From: Apiospora phragmitis
Lineage: Eukaryota; Ascomycota; Sordariomycetes; Amphisphaeriales; Apiosporaceae
Length of the DNA stretch: 64,000 nt
Reading direction: 5' to 3'
Assembly: GCA_038363925.1 (NCBI GenBank)
Contig: JAQQWL010000011.1
Coordinates: 2,728,001 to 2,792,000, forward strand
Position 1 is the stretch's first letter. Every line of letters begins with the position of its first letter. The notes beneath the pieces are model-generated. The model did not search any database. It was not told the DNA's origin and worked only from the letters and a program-made list of their open reading frames with translations. This document shows, piece after piece, positions 1 to 11,899 of this stretch. The position numbers and the translations under genes were made by a program.

Positions 1-1
1 T

Positions 2-1909
2 CCGCCATGTTCGCAGGTCATGGACATCATATGCAGGTGCCGCAGAACGACTACTCCCACTGTGTGTCACCAAGGCAATCTACATGTTCCCGAGTGCATG
101 CGAGTCTGCCGCGCGCAGCTTAGTTGTGGGAGACACAATCACGATCTGCACTGCTGTCCAGGCGAGAAGAGGGCTGTGGAACGAGTAGCTGCTCGACGTA
201 AGCGGAAGAACGTTGGGACTTCCAACGATGAAGTTGAAGCCGAGCATGTAAGTGTACCCCTGCGATCATTTATCCCTGCCGTATGACTGCCGAAGAAAAG
301 AGTAGATGCTAAATTCTTGCCTCTGTAGATTTGTGTTCGGGTATGTGGGCGCAGCTTGAAATGTGGCAAGCATACGTGCAACCAGATGTGTCACCCTGGC
401 CCCTGCCCTACTTGCCCCGAAGCTATGTTCGAAGAAATCAGCTGCAATTGCGGCCGCACTGTTTTACACCCACCTCAACCTTGCGGCACCCAGCCGCCAG
501 AGTGTCGGTACGAGTGCGCTCGCTCTAGCCCCCCATGCGGGCATCCCCGTGTGTCACATACCTGCCATACGGATGACAAGCCCTGTCCTCCCTGCCCCTT
601 TCTGGTTGAGAAGAGGTGCATCTGTGGCAAACAGACCCTGAAGAATCAGCCCTGCTGGTTTGAAGAGCCGCGGTGTGGGCTACCATGTGGTAACAAGTTG
701 AAGTGCGGTACGCATCTATGTACTAAGCCATGTCATCGCCCGGGCGAGTGTGAGGATGCAAATATCCGGGGATCACACTGTCAACAACCTTGCCTCAAAG
801 TCAAGAAGTCGTGCGATCACGCCGATAATGATCCCTGCCATGTCCCCTATCCTTGCAAAGAAGATAAGCCATGCCAAGCCAAGACATTCGTTACTTGCGA
901 ATGCCAGCACAGGAAGCAAGAAGTCAGGTGCTTAGCAAGTAAGGCGAATCCGTTCCCGGATCGTCCTCCCCTCAAGTGCGATGATGAGTGCCTCCGACTA
1001 CAGAGGAATGCCAAATTGGCAGCCGCTCTGAACATCGATCCTGAAACTCACAAGGATAACCATGTTCCCTATTCGGACAAGACTCTGGAGCTTTTCAAGC
1101 AGGGCGTTCGCTGGGCTCAAACTCAAGAGCGCGAGTTCCGTGTCTTCGCAAGCGACCCTCAAGAGAAGCGCCTTCGCTTTAAGCCAATGAAGTCTCAGCA
1201 GCGGGCGTTTCTTCACGCCCTGGCAGAGGATTATGGCTTGGATAGCGAGTCTCAGGATCCGGAGCCCCATCGACATGTCTCCATCTTCAAGACTCCTAGG
1301 TTCGTCTCGGCGCCGGCCAAGACCTTGGCCCAGTGTGTACAGACCAAAACATCCAGCCTTACAGAGGATGCAACAGTAGCCGGTCCAGTCACGAACCCAT
1401 TGATGAACGTACCGTACAACGCCTTGCTTTTGACGGCCCCTCGATTTGGGCTGACTGTCGAAGACGTGGAAACCGTCTTGGCAAAAGATCTAGCTACGCA
1501 GCCAACGGTCACATACACGACGGGTTTCCTCCCCACTGACGAAATCGTAATCAAGGGCTCGGGATCATGGGCTGCCCAAGCTTTAGAGGCATCTGTTACA
1601 GCTTTAAAACCATTGATTTCCCAGACAATCGCACGCTCAGATGTCGCAAAAGCAGTGTTCCTGTGTCACGCCGATACATCTCTGAACGTGCTGCGCAGAG
1701 AAGTCGACCCGGTCAAGAATGCTGACGGTTGGAGTTCTGTGGTCGGTCGATCTACAGCGAAACAAGCCAGATCTACCACTGCCAGTGCAAGCGAGGACAA
1801 GCCTGCAGCTGGACGTAAGCTTTTGATGCTTAAGAAGGAGCCCAAAAAGGTGGAGGTTGAGCCGGTAGAAGATGACTGGGAAGCGGCAGCGGAAAGGATT
1901 GCCGACTAG
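2..1909 (+). CDS. NFX1/FAP1-type zinc-finger protein with R3H domain (5' truncated by window edge)
   Basis: Partial gene: the frame is open at the left edge, so the start lies outside. Exons 2-247 and 329-1909 are joined by an 81-nt intron (donor GTAAGT at 248, acceptor CTCTGTAG ending at 328), giving 608 visible residues. The first 230 or so are repeats of the NFX1 type, with C-x-H/C patterns such as CGKHTC and CHPGPC. They are followed around visible residues 370-400 by an R3H single-strand nucleic-acid-binding domain (RAFLHALAEDYGL...HRH) and a C-terminal tail ending in an acidic segment. In this family (yeast FAP1, human NF-X1) the protein is a DNA/RNA-binding regulator or ubiquitin-ligase-like factor; yeast Fap1 binds FKBP12. 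No frame break is seen. The function is inferred from family architecture only. Confidence 0.85.
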
Positions 1910-3231
1910 GCGGAAGACTAGCACTGATCTTAAGTGAGAAAAATAAAATAAAAATATTAATTTGGAAGCTTCATCTCCAAATAAGTCTGTTACGCCCCTA
2001 TAATTTCATGAGAACATTAACAATGGTGCATGTTCAGCTGCGTGACATGCACACCCAAGTATGCCCTGCTGGCAGGCTATCTCTAACCTCATCCCTGGGC
2101 ACGATGGTCATGGCCCTTCCTAGAGAGAACGGCAATCTATACCTTCGCCAGAAGTTGGCCTATTCTCCAAGAACGAACCCCTGGTGGCGTTAAGGTTTGG
2201 AGGTTTAAGACCTTAGGCGACAAGGGCCTTATGAAGTGTATTGGTTCAGGTGCGCCTCCCCCCGGCGCATTGTCCTGGGCTGAAAAGGAGTCGGTTTGGG
2301 TTGGATGCCGGAGTAGCGCGCGACCTTCCCATGCCTACTTTGTTGCTCAAAGCCTTTCTCCTAATGATTGGCAATATGCGCGCTTGGCGCTAGTCGGCGT
2401 ATCTAGACTTCAGGTATTGCGAAGCCCATGAAGCCCGTCATTTCAGCAGTGGTTTTGTCCATTGCCACTCATCTCCCCTAAACGCCTAGGTCCCTTAAGC
2501 TGATGACGGGCACCTTAAGGACTTGGATAAGGAGCTAGGCTGAAGCTTCGCAGAATGAGCCCCTAAAAACCATATCCTTTGCTTCTGCTGTTTCAATGGG
2601 TGGTAGTGGGTAGCTTGGTAGGTAGGTAGGGTCAAGGGTATAGTGTACATATGCCTACTCTCTTGCAGTTACGACCCTTGAGAAACTCACCATTATGCAC
2701 CTTTCACCAGAGATGGGGCCGGCATCCTGAACAACTCTATCTCCATATGCCATTCTACCTGTGCTAACTGTACCTATCCGCGCCGTACTAAATGCCACAG
2801 CAATACTATGGCCTTGGCCCTGCGACCAAGTACCCGGGGCTTGCTGGAGCCTCTTTTCGACTGGACAGGAAGGCATACCACTCTGTGGCTTTCCTCATCG
2901 GCTAATAGTTCAATAAAAAATCTACCCAACTCATTCCTACTGACCAGATGGTATTGGGCTGAGCACTACGTGATACCGGTTGGTCCAACTGAGCCGACCA
3001 CAGCCGGAATACCCGTGGACTATGCAAGTGGTCAGATTATCAAGTCTGACAAGGGTTGCCACTCTGACATTAGACCCTTGCCCCACGAAGAAAGATGGAA
3101 AGCCTTGCAAGGCCAAAGTCAATGCAGATGCTCTAGACTCAACTAATGTCGAAGGCCCTGGCGAGCCCATATTGTGGCTGAATGAGGAATTGCAAAACAC
3201 GAGACGGGATTTGGATCCCAGGGTGCCATTG

Positions 3232-3357
3232 GTGAGGCTACGAAATAAGAGAAAGCAATAAAGCTAGATGAGGCCGTTTGAGCCAGGTTAAACAGTGAGG
3301 CTACGAAATAAGAGAAAGCAATAAAGCTAGATGAGGCCGTTTGAGCCAGGTTAAACA
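3232..3357. repeat. 63-bp tandem duplication, two copies
   Basis: Two adjacent copies of a 63-bp unit (3232-3294 and 3295-3357) beginning GTGAGGCTACGAAATAAG and ending in GGTTAAACA are identical as read. The interval is non-coding. Perfect identity means a recent duplication, slippage or an assembly artefact. Confidence 0.9.
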
Positions 3358-3736
3358 GCGAGTGCCGAGTAAGCCGTTTCAACGGCAAGCAAGAGGCGAT
3401 TGGGGAATAACGCAGTGCCTACCGTTTGTCCACGAGATACTCGGGTCGGCTCAACGGCAGCATGCGTGTCACTTGGTAGGTGAGTATGACTGACGGGCCC
3501 CCGATACCAGGCTCTGGCACGACTAGACATTCATCAAGGGTCTTACTGTTCAGACCTGTTAAGACCTGGATGGGGGCCACGACCTCAAAACAACAGCCCT
3601 GGCCGAAGCCACTGCACGCCTAGTGTCATTCTATCATGGCCAAGCTCGTTTAGGCCCCCTTAGCCTGTGCTCAGCACTCACCTTCAGCGGTTCGCATCTA
3701 GAACAATGGCGGCACGGCACGGAAGGACGCCACGTC

Positions 3737-3745
3737 CATAAATAG
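3737..3745 (+). promoter_or_regulatory. TATA-like element upstream of WSC-oxidase
   Basis: CATAAATAG lies 140-148 bp before the proposed ATG at 3885, a plausible TATA position for a fungal gene with a short leader. It is supported by motif and position only. Confidence 0.3.
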
Positions 3746-3817
3746 GGGTATGCCCACCACATGGCTCTTTCATGCTGTCCATCCTGCTCACACTCATTGG
3801 GTTTACCCCGTACAGAA

Positions 3818-3851
3818 ACTCGTTTTTACACTCGTTTTTACACTCGTTTTT
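3818..3851. repeat. 12-bp direct repeat, nearly three copies, in leader
   Basis: Units of ACTCGTTTTTAC at 3818, 3830 and (partial) 3842 lie 34-67 bp upstream of the ATG of the WSC-oxidase gene, in the likely 5' UTR. Confidence 0.7.
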
Positions 3852-3884
3852 GAACAGATCACATCACTTTATTCAACTTCAGCC

Positions 3885-6800
3885 ATGGGGTCCAGAGGGC
3901 GAACGGTACTCGCCTCCCTGGCCTTTCCAGTCTCGGTTCCCCAGGTGTATGCAGCTTGGAACTACACCTCGTGTTATACTGAGACCTTCCGTACACTGAG
4001 TTCGGACGGTTACGTCGACAATGGGGGCATGACGGTTGAGAAGTGTCTTGCCTACTGCGACAAGAACCAGTACCCTTTTGCTGGTGTAGAGTACTACCAC
4101 GAGTGCTGTAAGTAAAACGACCCCCCTCCCGGCCATCACGGTCCCTAAATCAGCAGACAGATTGTGGAGAAACCATCGCGACGGGGGCCAAGATGACATC
4201 GGACAGCTCGTGCAACACGCCCTGCGACGGCAACAAAACCGAATCATGCGGAGGTGCTGGCTACTTGTCATTGTACACCAACCCAATGAACATGGGACCC
4301 GGGCCCAACACTGGCGTCCCCGGCTGGAACTCCATCGGATGTTACTCGTAAGGTCCCTCCATCTCATACCCATAGCCAAGTCGCAAATCTAACTTTCTGG
4401 TTTTCACTGTATACTGTAGCGAAGGAACCAATGGTCGAACACTGCCGTTCCAAGCCAACACCGGTAACAACAACTCGGCCTTGACTTGCACGGCTGCTTG
4501 TGGAGCTGCTGGCTACACTCTTGCCGGTACCGAATACTCTGGCCAATGCTGTAAGTCCTTCCTGTTGGTTTCCGTACAAGGGTGCTTCCTCGGATACTAA
4601 CCGTCTCGGTAGTTTGTGGGAACAGTTTCGTGAACGGAGGTGCCCCGGCTACTTCGGGCTGTTCAATGCTCTGTTCCGGTAACCAGACAGAAATCTGCGG
4701 TGGACCGAATCGTCTCAACGTCTACAGCTTTGGCAATACGCAATCATCGACTACTGCTGCTCCCACTACTACTACTGCTGCTCCTAGCGCTCCCAGCGCT
4801 CCCAGCACCACCGCAAAGACTAGCACTGCCGCCCCAACCCCGACCGGACCAAGCCAGCCCCCGAAAGTGGGCAATTATGTCTGGTATGGCTGCCAGCTGG
4901 AGGTGGGCGGCCGTACATTGCAACTTGCTGCCTACGCCGACGACAAGATGACGATAGAGTCCTGCTATACCTACTGCAGTGCCCAAGGGGCCACCTACTT
5001 TGGAACCGAGTACGGCCGCGAATGCTACTGCGGTAACTCTTTCCAGACTGGTCCGCATCCTGCCCCGGCTAGCGACTGCTCCCAACTCTGCGCTGGAAAC
5101 CAGTATGAGTACTGCGGTAACGGCAACCGCCTGTCAGTATACGTCAAGAATGACTCAGCGCCAATCCCCAGCAGCAGCTCATCATCCACGACTGGAAACG
5201 CGCCAACGTCCACGACTGGAACGTCCACGGCCACATCCGCGCCAGCCGCTACTGATCTACCCGCCGGCTGGACTGCCCAGGGCTGCTGGCAGGACGGTCC
5301 GAACGGACGTATTATCCCAGCTTACCAGGCCCCTGACAGTGGTTCGCTGACACCGCAGAACTGTGCTTTCCTCTGTCAGAACATGGGATATACGATTTCA
5401 GGCACGGAGTTCTCGCAGCAGTGTTTCTGCGACAACGCCGTCTACAATGGAGGGCACGTCTCCAGCGACCCCTCGAAGTGCAGCAACACATGCTCTGGCG
5501 ACAGCTCGCAGACCTGTGGTGGACCAGGCTATCTATCAATTATAGCCCAGGGGGCAACCTCAGGTTTATCAGTCTCCCGTCGTCCAGACATCGGGACTCA
5601 ACAACACCTGGACCTACCTCGGGTGCTACAACGACAACGTCAACAACAAGAGAACCCTTCCGTGGGCCATGCATTTTCCAGGCACCAATACGGCAAGCCA
5701 ATGTTTGCGGAAGTGTTCGTCATACGGATACCCTATCGCAGGCCTGGAGTACGGCGACGAGTGCTATTGCGGCGATCCCGAGAACCTTGCTGCACCCGGC
5801 GTCGCCGTGCAGCCCGACTCCCAGTGCAACGTCGTCTGCGCGGGCAACGCCTCGGCCATCTGCGGTGGCGGCGCCCGACTCTCTACCTACCAATGGTCCG
5901 GGGCGAAGCCGCTCTACGTATTTGGTAACCCCACAGGCAAAGACGCGGGATTGTACTCCAACCTTGTTGGCGGTGTCGTCACGCCGCTGTTGACCATGCA
6001 GTCCGTTACTGGAAAAGTCACCTTCCTGGAGAAATGGGGCACCGGCGCTCCCAACAGCACAGGCGCGTACGAACTTGATCTGAGCCAGGTGGGCAACTTC
6101 TCGGCGGCCTGGCGAACGATGCACCTGAAGACGGATGTCTTCTGCAACGCCGGTATTACACTGCCAGACAAGGCCGGCAGGCAGCTCACTATCGGCGGTT
6201 GGTCTCTTGAGTCCACCTTTGGCGTTCGATTGTACTGGCCCGATGGATCTGCCGGAGTCAAGGGTGTCAATGACTGGCAGGAGAACGTGGATGTCCTGCA
6301 TCTCCAGGTTGGGCGCTGGTACCCGAGCGCCATGATCATGGCCAACGGCTCAGTACTAGTCGTCGGTGGCGAGAAGGGCTCCAATGCCGCGCCTGAACCG
6401 ACTCTGGAGATCCTTCCTCCGACCGGCACAGCTCCTCTGTACATGGAATGGCTGGAGCAAACCGACCCGAACAACCTGTACCCGTTCCTGTGTGTTCTTC
6501 CGAGCGGCGGCATCTTTACCGCTTACTGGAACCAGGCGCGAATCCTGGACGAGAACACCTTCGCAACGATCAAAACCATGCCCCTGATGCCTACCTCGGT
6601 GGACGACGATTCGGGAGGTCGTACGTACCCTCTCGAAGGAACCGCCGTGCTTTCTCCCACAATATGCCCCTTACAGCGATCCCCTCGGTGTAGTCATTTG
6701 CGGTGGCGCGAGCGGTGGCCGGGACGGTCTGGACAACTGCGCGACCATCTACCCGGACGCCCCCAACCCGCAGTGGACGCTGGAGCGCATGCCCTCGAAG

Positions 6801-7469
6801 CGCGTCATGAGCTGCATGGCGCCGCTGCCGGACGGGACCTACCTGATCGCCAACGGCGCCAAGGAGGGCGTGGCCGGCTTCGGCCTCGCCACCGACCCCA
6901 ACTACCAGGCCGTCCTCTACGACCCCTCCAAGCCCGTCGGCCAGCGCATGAGCAACATGGCGAGCACGATCGTCGCGCGCCTCTACCACAGCGAGGCCAT
7001 CACGCTGCTGGACGGCCGGGTCCTCATCACGGGCTCCGACCCGCAGGACGGCGTGCATCCGGAGGAAGTGCGCGTCGAGGTCTTCACGCCGCCCTACCTC
7101 CTCAACGGCAAGCCGCGGCCGACCTTCAACATCACCAACAAGGACTGGGCCTACGGCGCCACCGTCAGCTTCACCATCGGCGGCCCCGCGCAGAACGGCG
7201 CCCTGAAAGTCTCGCTCCTGGGCGCCGTCTCGAGCACGCACGGCAACTCCATGGGCGCCCGCACCCTCTTCCCGGCCATGAGCTGCAGCGGCACCAGCTG
7301 CACGGTCACGGCGCCGCCCAGCGCGCACATCTGCCCGCCGGGCTGGTACCAGCTCTTCGTCCTCGACGGCGGCATCCCGGCCGTCGGCACGTATGTGCGC
7401 ATCGGCGGAGACCCCGGGATGGTGGGCAACTGGCCCAATGTGAATGGCTTCAGCATCCCTGGTGTTTAA
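3885..7469 (+). CDS. Secreted five-WSC-domain glyoxal/galactose-type oxidase (AA5-like copper radical oxidase)
   Basis: Exons are 3885-4107, 4161-4347, 4420-4550 and 4613-7469; all junctions restore WSC motifs such as ECYCG and QCFCG. The conceptual product of about 1132 aa starts with a short hydrophobic signal-like N-terminus. Five WSC carbohydrate-binding domains follow (about residues 25-112, 125-222, 269-361, 398-495 and 514-609), separated by Thr/Ser/Pro linkers. The rest is a glyoxal-oxidase N-type propeller and a C-terminal DUF1929 domain. Radical-oxidase residues are present: Cys in VFCNAG, Tyr in RTYP, Tyr-His in RLYHSEA and His in STHGNS. The expected role is extracellular oxidation of an aldehyde or alcohol to produce H2O2, anchored to polysaccharide by WSC. 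The last exon has three one-base frame breaks near 5545 (missing base), 5570 (missing base) and 6654 (extra T). No intron of plausible size explains them, and similar breaks in essential genes suggest sequence errors, though a pseudogene is possible here. Confidence 0.85.
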
Positions 7470-8961
7470 GGGGGATGGGATCCATGGGGCCCGAGTTCTG
7501 GGCTTCCGGCCAATCTCATATCGTATAGGGAAAAGGGCATAGCCGCTAATCATGGCACAGCGGCAAGGGCGTTTAAAGGTCGCAAGATGGTGGGAGGGCT
7601 AGAGCATCAAGGTCTGCCCCCCTAGCTACTTGCTTGGGGTCCATAAGGCGAGGAGGTTAATAGGCCGTATTTCGGCCCTCCTCGGATAGTCGATTTCTTA
7701 AGGCTTTGGCGCAAAGTTTAGATAGAAAAGTGCTGGGCTATAATTTATAATAGCTAGTATAAGGGCGTTATATGATTCAGACTGGATATAGATTCAGACA
7801 AGAGTTTAATCGACATTTTCCATAAATACTTCGTCTTATCAGCCCCGTTGGTGTGGACAATCTGGGACATGGGGACGTTTCTCATCGTGACCGCCTTCGC
7901 AAAGTGCAGTTGCCTTCCACGAAAAGCAAAGGCAACGTAGCAAGCAGAATCATAGGTAGAAGTTGGCTCGGGAATGGCGGGAAGTGCCGGCAGACGCCCC
8001 CAATGTGCGACATTTCCTTGGAGATGTCAGTTCATCCCCCTTTTGGGTCCAGTTGGGGGTCCAAATAACTGCAGATTGGGGGCGGCACTTCAAAAGAGAC
8101 TCGCCTTTGCCAACTTCTGACCACTCAACATCCACAGCCCCCGTCAGCTACCCTTATTAGGCGATTTTTCTTCAGCAGGGCTGAGGCGCAATCAGCTCTA
8201 CAGGATAGATTGCCCACCCGTCCCTGCATGTCATCCCTCGCATTAACATGATACCGCGTAGACGCGCAACACTCACTGCCCAGGTCGCCTAGAGCTGACC
8301 ACTGGGCAGTGTCCCGGTTGGTCAGGTGGTCCAGCGTTTCGTCCACACTTACTGTACCCTCATTCGTGGTGGTGGCGGCGATGACTAGGATTGACGCGAT
8401 AGTTGCAGGTTACCCGACTACGTTTTCTCCATGATTGGCCGCCCTGAAAGCAGGTAGGTAGGTCTTCCTCAGTCTGACCACCTGTTGCCGCATCTAGACC
8501 CTCTCCAGACGACATGGCATCCTGATCTTGCACTTGCTGCAATCAGGAACAGAATGTGATTTCGTCCTTAGTAGGGGACAGTCGGTGTTTTGGCTGGGCG
8601 CAGGCGAGATAGATAGGGGGGGCCGTCACCTGAAATGGGCAGGTTTTAGCCCTGCGAGCGACTGTCCAAACCGATCCGCTTAGAGACAACGAGGGCATCT
8701 CACTGGTCGAGCTATGTCCGAGTCTTGCTGAGCTTCGGACACGGCTTTTTGCATCACTTGCATCTGTCTGTCCTTGGCTTTCACTCTGGGGGGTTGATAT
8801 TGTTTGTCTCGTTTCGTCTAATCCCTGGTCTCACAACAGCTGGCCGACACAAGATAAAGAAGAGGAGTATTACTGCCAATATTCTTGACGATACACCTAT
8901 GCCGGCTTCGTTCCCTTTTCCGACAATAATATAATATATATCGATATACCTGCAGTAGCGT
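7470..8961. other. Gene-free interval
   Basis: No supportable gene. An AT-rich patch around 7690-7830 resembles decayed repeat DNA but has no recognisable ends or coding remnant. The distal part is presumably the promoter of the RTA1-like gene. Confidence 0.5.
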
Positions 8962-10045
8962 ATGCGACGATCACCACATATTACTGGCCCCCCAATGCCC
9001 TCCCAAACGATGAACCAGGCCGTGAGCGTCCTCTTCATCGTCGTCTTCGTGTCAATCCTCCTGAGTTGTGTCCTCTTCACTCTGTTGCTGCGTCGGTGGG
9101 GGAACTTCACCATCCCGCTGGCCCTCACTTGCGTCTTCGAGATCATCGGCCACGGCATTCGCGCCAGTAGTGTGACGGGGCAATGGAACGCGTACCTGTT
9201 TGTCGTGGTCACGACCCTCCTCACCATTGCCCCGTCGTTCGTCTCTATTGCGTACGTACTTGCTCTTTTTTTGTTGTGTCCAGCCGATTCGACCTACAAG
9301 TTGGAGCGGGAGAAGAGATGAGAGAAAGAGAGTTGGGGGGAAAAGAGGGGACCAAAGAAGGCCTCACTTCTACTGAAGACTATATCTAATGAATGTCTTA
9401 GTATGTACATGACGATTAAGCGGACTCTCCAGATAATAGGCAAAGAGCACTCCCTCATCAACCCCGGGTGGTACGTCTACCTGATCTGGCCCGACCTGGC
9501 CGGGCTCGCCATCCAGATCGTGGGCCTCATTCTGGCGCTGTCCGGCATCTCCAACACAACGGGCCGCCTGGGCCCCGGCGCCAACAGCGGCGGTATCGTC
9601 GTCGCGGCCGGCATCGGCCTGCACGCCGCGACCCTGGCCGTCTTCATGACGCTCTTCGCCGTCGTGCTGTGCCTGGCCTTCGCGACGTACCGCCAGTTCG
9701 GCAGCACGACGACCGACGCGGAGCTCGGGGTGGTCGGGGAGCGGGAGGGCCCTGACGTGCCGCTTCAAGGGCTACCTCCTCATCATCGTCCTGGTCGTCG
9801 TGTGTCTCCTGGTCCGGGACCTGTACCGGGCCATCGGCCTGGCGCAGGGCTTCGCGACCGCCAGCGTCGGCGACGCCATGTTCGCGCTCTTGGACGGGTT
9901 TCTCGTGGCCGAGGCCGTGCTCGGGCTCGCCGTCTTTCACCCTGCGTGGGTCCTCGTGGACGGTCACAAGCCCGAATTGGAACAGCAAGGAAAGGGAGCT
10001 ATAGGGCTTGGGTTTCACTCAAGTAATTCAAGTAATTTCATATAA
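8962..10045 (+). CDS. RTA1-family (lipid-translocating exporter-like) membrane protein
   Basis: Exons are 8962-9251 and 9402-10045, with a purine-rich 150-nt intron (GTACGT..TTAG). An in-frame ATG at 8995 is an alternative start. The product (about 300-310 aa) is strongly hydrophobic with about seven membrane spans. It carries family landmarks in order: FEIIGHGIR, APSFVSIAMYM (restored across the intron), WPDLAGLAIQIVG, a Gly-rich GGIVVAAGIGLH span, then RDLYRAIGLAQG and a final span ending VFHPAWVL. Fungal RTA1-like proteins sit in the plasma or organelle membrane and are linked to lipid translocation and resistance to membrane-active compounds; the substrate cannot be read here. One frame break near 9748 is cured by removing a G from GGG, which aligns the last two spans. 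It is interpreted as a sequence error, less safely than in essential genes. Confidence 0.75.
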
Positions 10046-10830
10046 TTCATAGCTAGGCCAAGTTTTATTGATAATGAGCTATGGGAACTCCCATCGACAC
10101 ACCGTAGCTAGTTTATATCACTCTTCAGGATAGCTATGGGTTAAAGCAGCCCCTGACTGGTCCTCTCAAGCTTCGACTGGAAACAACAGAATCGTGGCGC
10201 CTCACTTGTCTGAATCAGTGTAGCTGCAGACAAAAGCTACGGTAGGAGGGCCGAGAGTGGATCAGCAGGGCCCGAGGGCTCTTGGGAATGCCCAACTCCC
10301 CCTATACCACCACAGCGACCACCATCCAAGTCTGTCTGCCTGAGAAGGGTGCTAGCGCAGGGCGAAGCAAGGCAGATGTTTTGTGAAGGCAGAAGGAACA
10401 GAAAATACTCTACAAACCCCTGCAATAGACAGGTCGCGAGCATCCAGCATATGGGAAGAGAAAAGGGTCAGGTATGCCAAGTGTTGACCAAATATAGGGC
10501 GCAAGAGGTAGATTAACTCGCAGGAGGACACGAGAACTGGGGACTTGGCGCGAGCCAGTATTTTGCCAGGCATCCGTGGGCATTGGCGCTTCCAAGGTAG
10601 TGGGTTAATCGGGTCAATGGCATACACGAACTCCATCATGTCCGTATAATCCTTCATTCGGCGTTTGTGTCTGCTGGTAAATCCTACAACGCAAAGCGCG
10701 CAACTGCCCGCATATGCCCGCAGAATGATACTCTGCTGCTGAGGTCAAGGATGTAGACATTTCTCAGCTGCACCAAACCCTTAACCACAAATCCGTGGCC
10801 CCCTCTTAAATCGTTGCTGCTGGGCTTTTT
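10046..10830. other. Gene-free interval
   Basis: This is the space between the 3' ends of the RTA1-like and bZIP genes, which converge here. A 101-codon minus-strand frame (10352-10657) exists but resembles nothing I recognise and is not called. Confidence 0.5.
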
Positions 10831-11899
10831 CTACCTCAACCGGTTATCCCCCAAGACCCTGCGTAAGACATTATCGAACGCGGCTCGCTCGATGACGGCC
10901 CCAAAGCGCAGACACTTGACCAAGCCCCTGAGCTCGGCGACGAGCCGGCCGAGGACCCTCCCTTCGTCGTCCAGCACCGCCTCCTGCCCGTACTCGTGGA
11001 CTATCTCGAACCAAACCTGCACGGGCGCGAGCTTGGGGTGCACGACAGGGGAGTTCGTACGCTAAGATGAAGTTGATCGCCCTGTCTGTCTCCTCCTCTG
11101 AGCCTTGACCCAGCTCTGCAACTTGGTCGTCTGTTACCCCAAGCGTTGGACCCGGAGTCCGAACCTCCTCGGCAAAATAAGGGTATCCCTCCTGGTCTGC
11201 CTTCGTCCTCCTAGTGACTTGGAACGCAGGTGAGCCTAGGTTCTCGTTGACGTCCAAGTAGGCCAGGTAATCCGGTTCGAAGCTGAAGGAGGAAGAAGCA
11301 GCCCAGACAGCAGCAGCATCCGCATCTCCACCATAGCCTCGAGGTGGTGGCGGCGGTAAAGAATTGCTGATGCCACCATCGCCAGACTCAGCCACCGTCA
11401 TTGGACAGTCGATTTCGGCCACCACAGACCGGTCCCGCAAGGCCAGTACCCAGCGGCTCCCACTGCTCTTCCCCCGGCGGTGGCCTAGCCATAACAATGG
11501 AGGAGGCCAGCCGCCGCTGCATGCCCTGGTTGTCGCCCGCGACGCCCGGCAGTCCCCCTTGCACCGTTTGATGTCGCCGCGCAGCCTCACGATGTCCGCC
11601 TCCAACTCCTTGGCGTAATTCGCCTTGCGCTGGCGGTGCTGGATCTGCGCCCGGCGGTCCTGGGCGCGGCGGGCCCCGGCCTTGCTGCCCGCACCCTCGT
11701 CGTGCTGCTGCTGGTGCTGCTGCTGGCTAAGGGGGTCAGAATCGGGACCAGCTGGTCCCGGATTAGCCGAGACAAACGTAATATGGCGGCGCGGTCCGGG
11801 TTGTGGCTTCAGCCTCTTCCAGAATCTAGTGAACGATGGCCGAAGGCCTCCTTCGTTATCGTCCATGCCACCGTGTCCACCCTGAGACTGGGTAGCCAT
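10831..11899 (-). CDS. Small bZIP transcription factor with non-canonical basic region
   Basis: The first ATG is at 11899 and the stop at 10831; about 355 aa after correction. Basic region at residues 80-105: ARRAQDRRAQIQHRQRK, then a leucine-type repeat (ELEADIVRLRGDIK). The position normally held by the invariant Asn of bZIP proteins (RRAQN) is Asp here; a related fungal group is known to deviate at this site. The C-terminal half contains the INFILAYELPC motif and a helical tail typical of that fungal group. The frame changes once near 11030: using the alternative frame joins ...ELPC to HPKLAPVQVWFEI. A pair of compensating changes probably lies between about 11430 and 11545, because the alternative frame there reads a better coiled-coil extension (DNQGMQRRLASSIVM). 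Expected to be a nuclear DNA-binding protein; target unknown. Confidence 0.65.

Larger units (their letters stand above)
1910..3884. other. Gene-free interval between NFX1-like gene and WSC-oxidase gene
   Basis: No coding frame of convincing composition was found on either strand. It contains the 3' UTR of the upstream gene, the 63-bp tandem duplication at 3232-3357, a TATA-like motif near 3737 and a short 12-bp repeat in the leader of the downstream gene. Confidence 0.6.

Noticed and set aside
6621..6676. A 56-nt GT..AG intron (GTACGT..TTACAG) to explain the frame break in the WSC-oxidase
   Set aside because: Its removal would delete the active-site-adjacent RTYPLEGTAVLLPQY region and does not restore the correct phase.
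6591..7553. 320-codon minus-strand open frame opposite the WSC-oxidase
   Set aside because: It lies antisense to the GC-rich catalytic region with conserved active-site motifs on the plus strand; its Arg/Ala/Asp-rich composition is that of a shadow frame.
10352..10657. 101-codon minus-strand frame
   Set aside because: No domain, no neighbours in register, no recognisable homology; could be chance.
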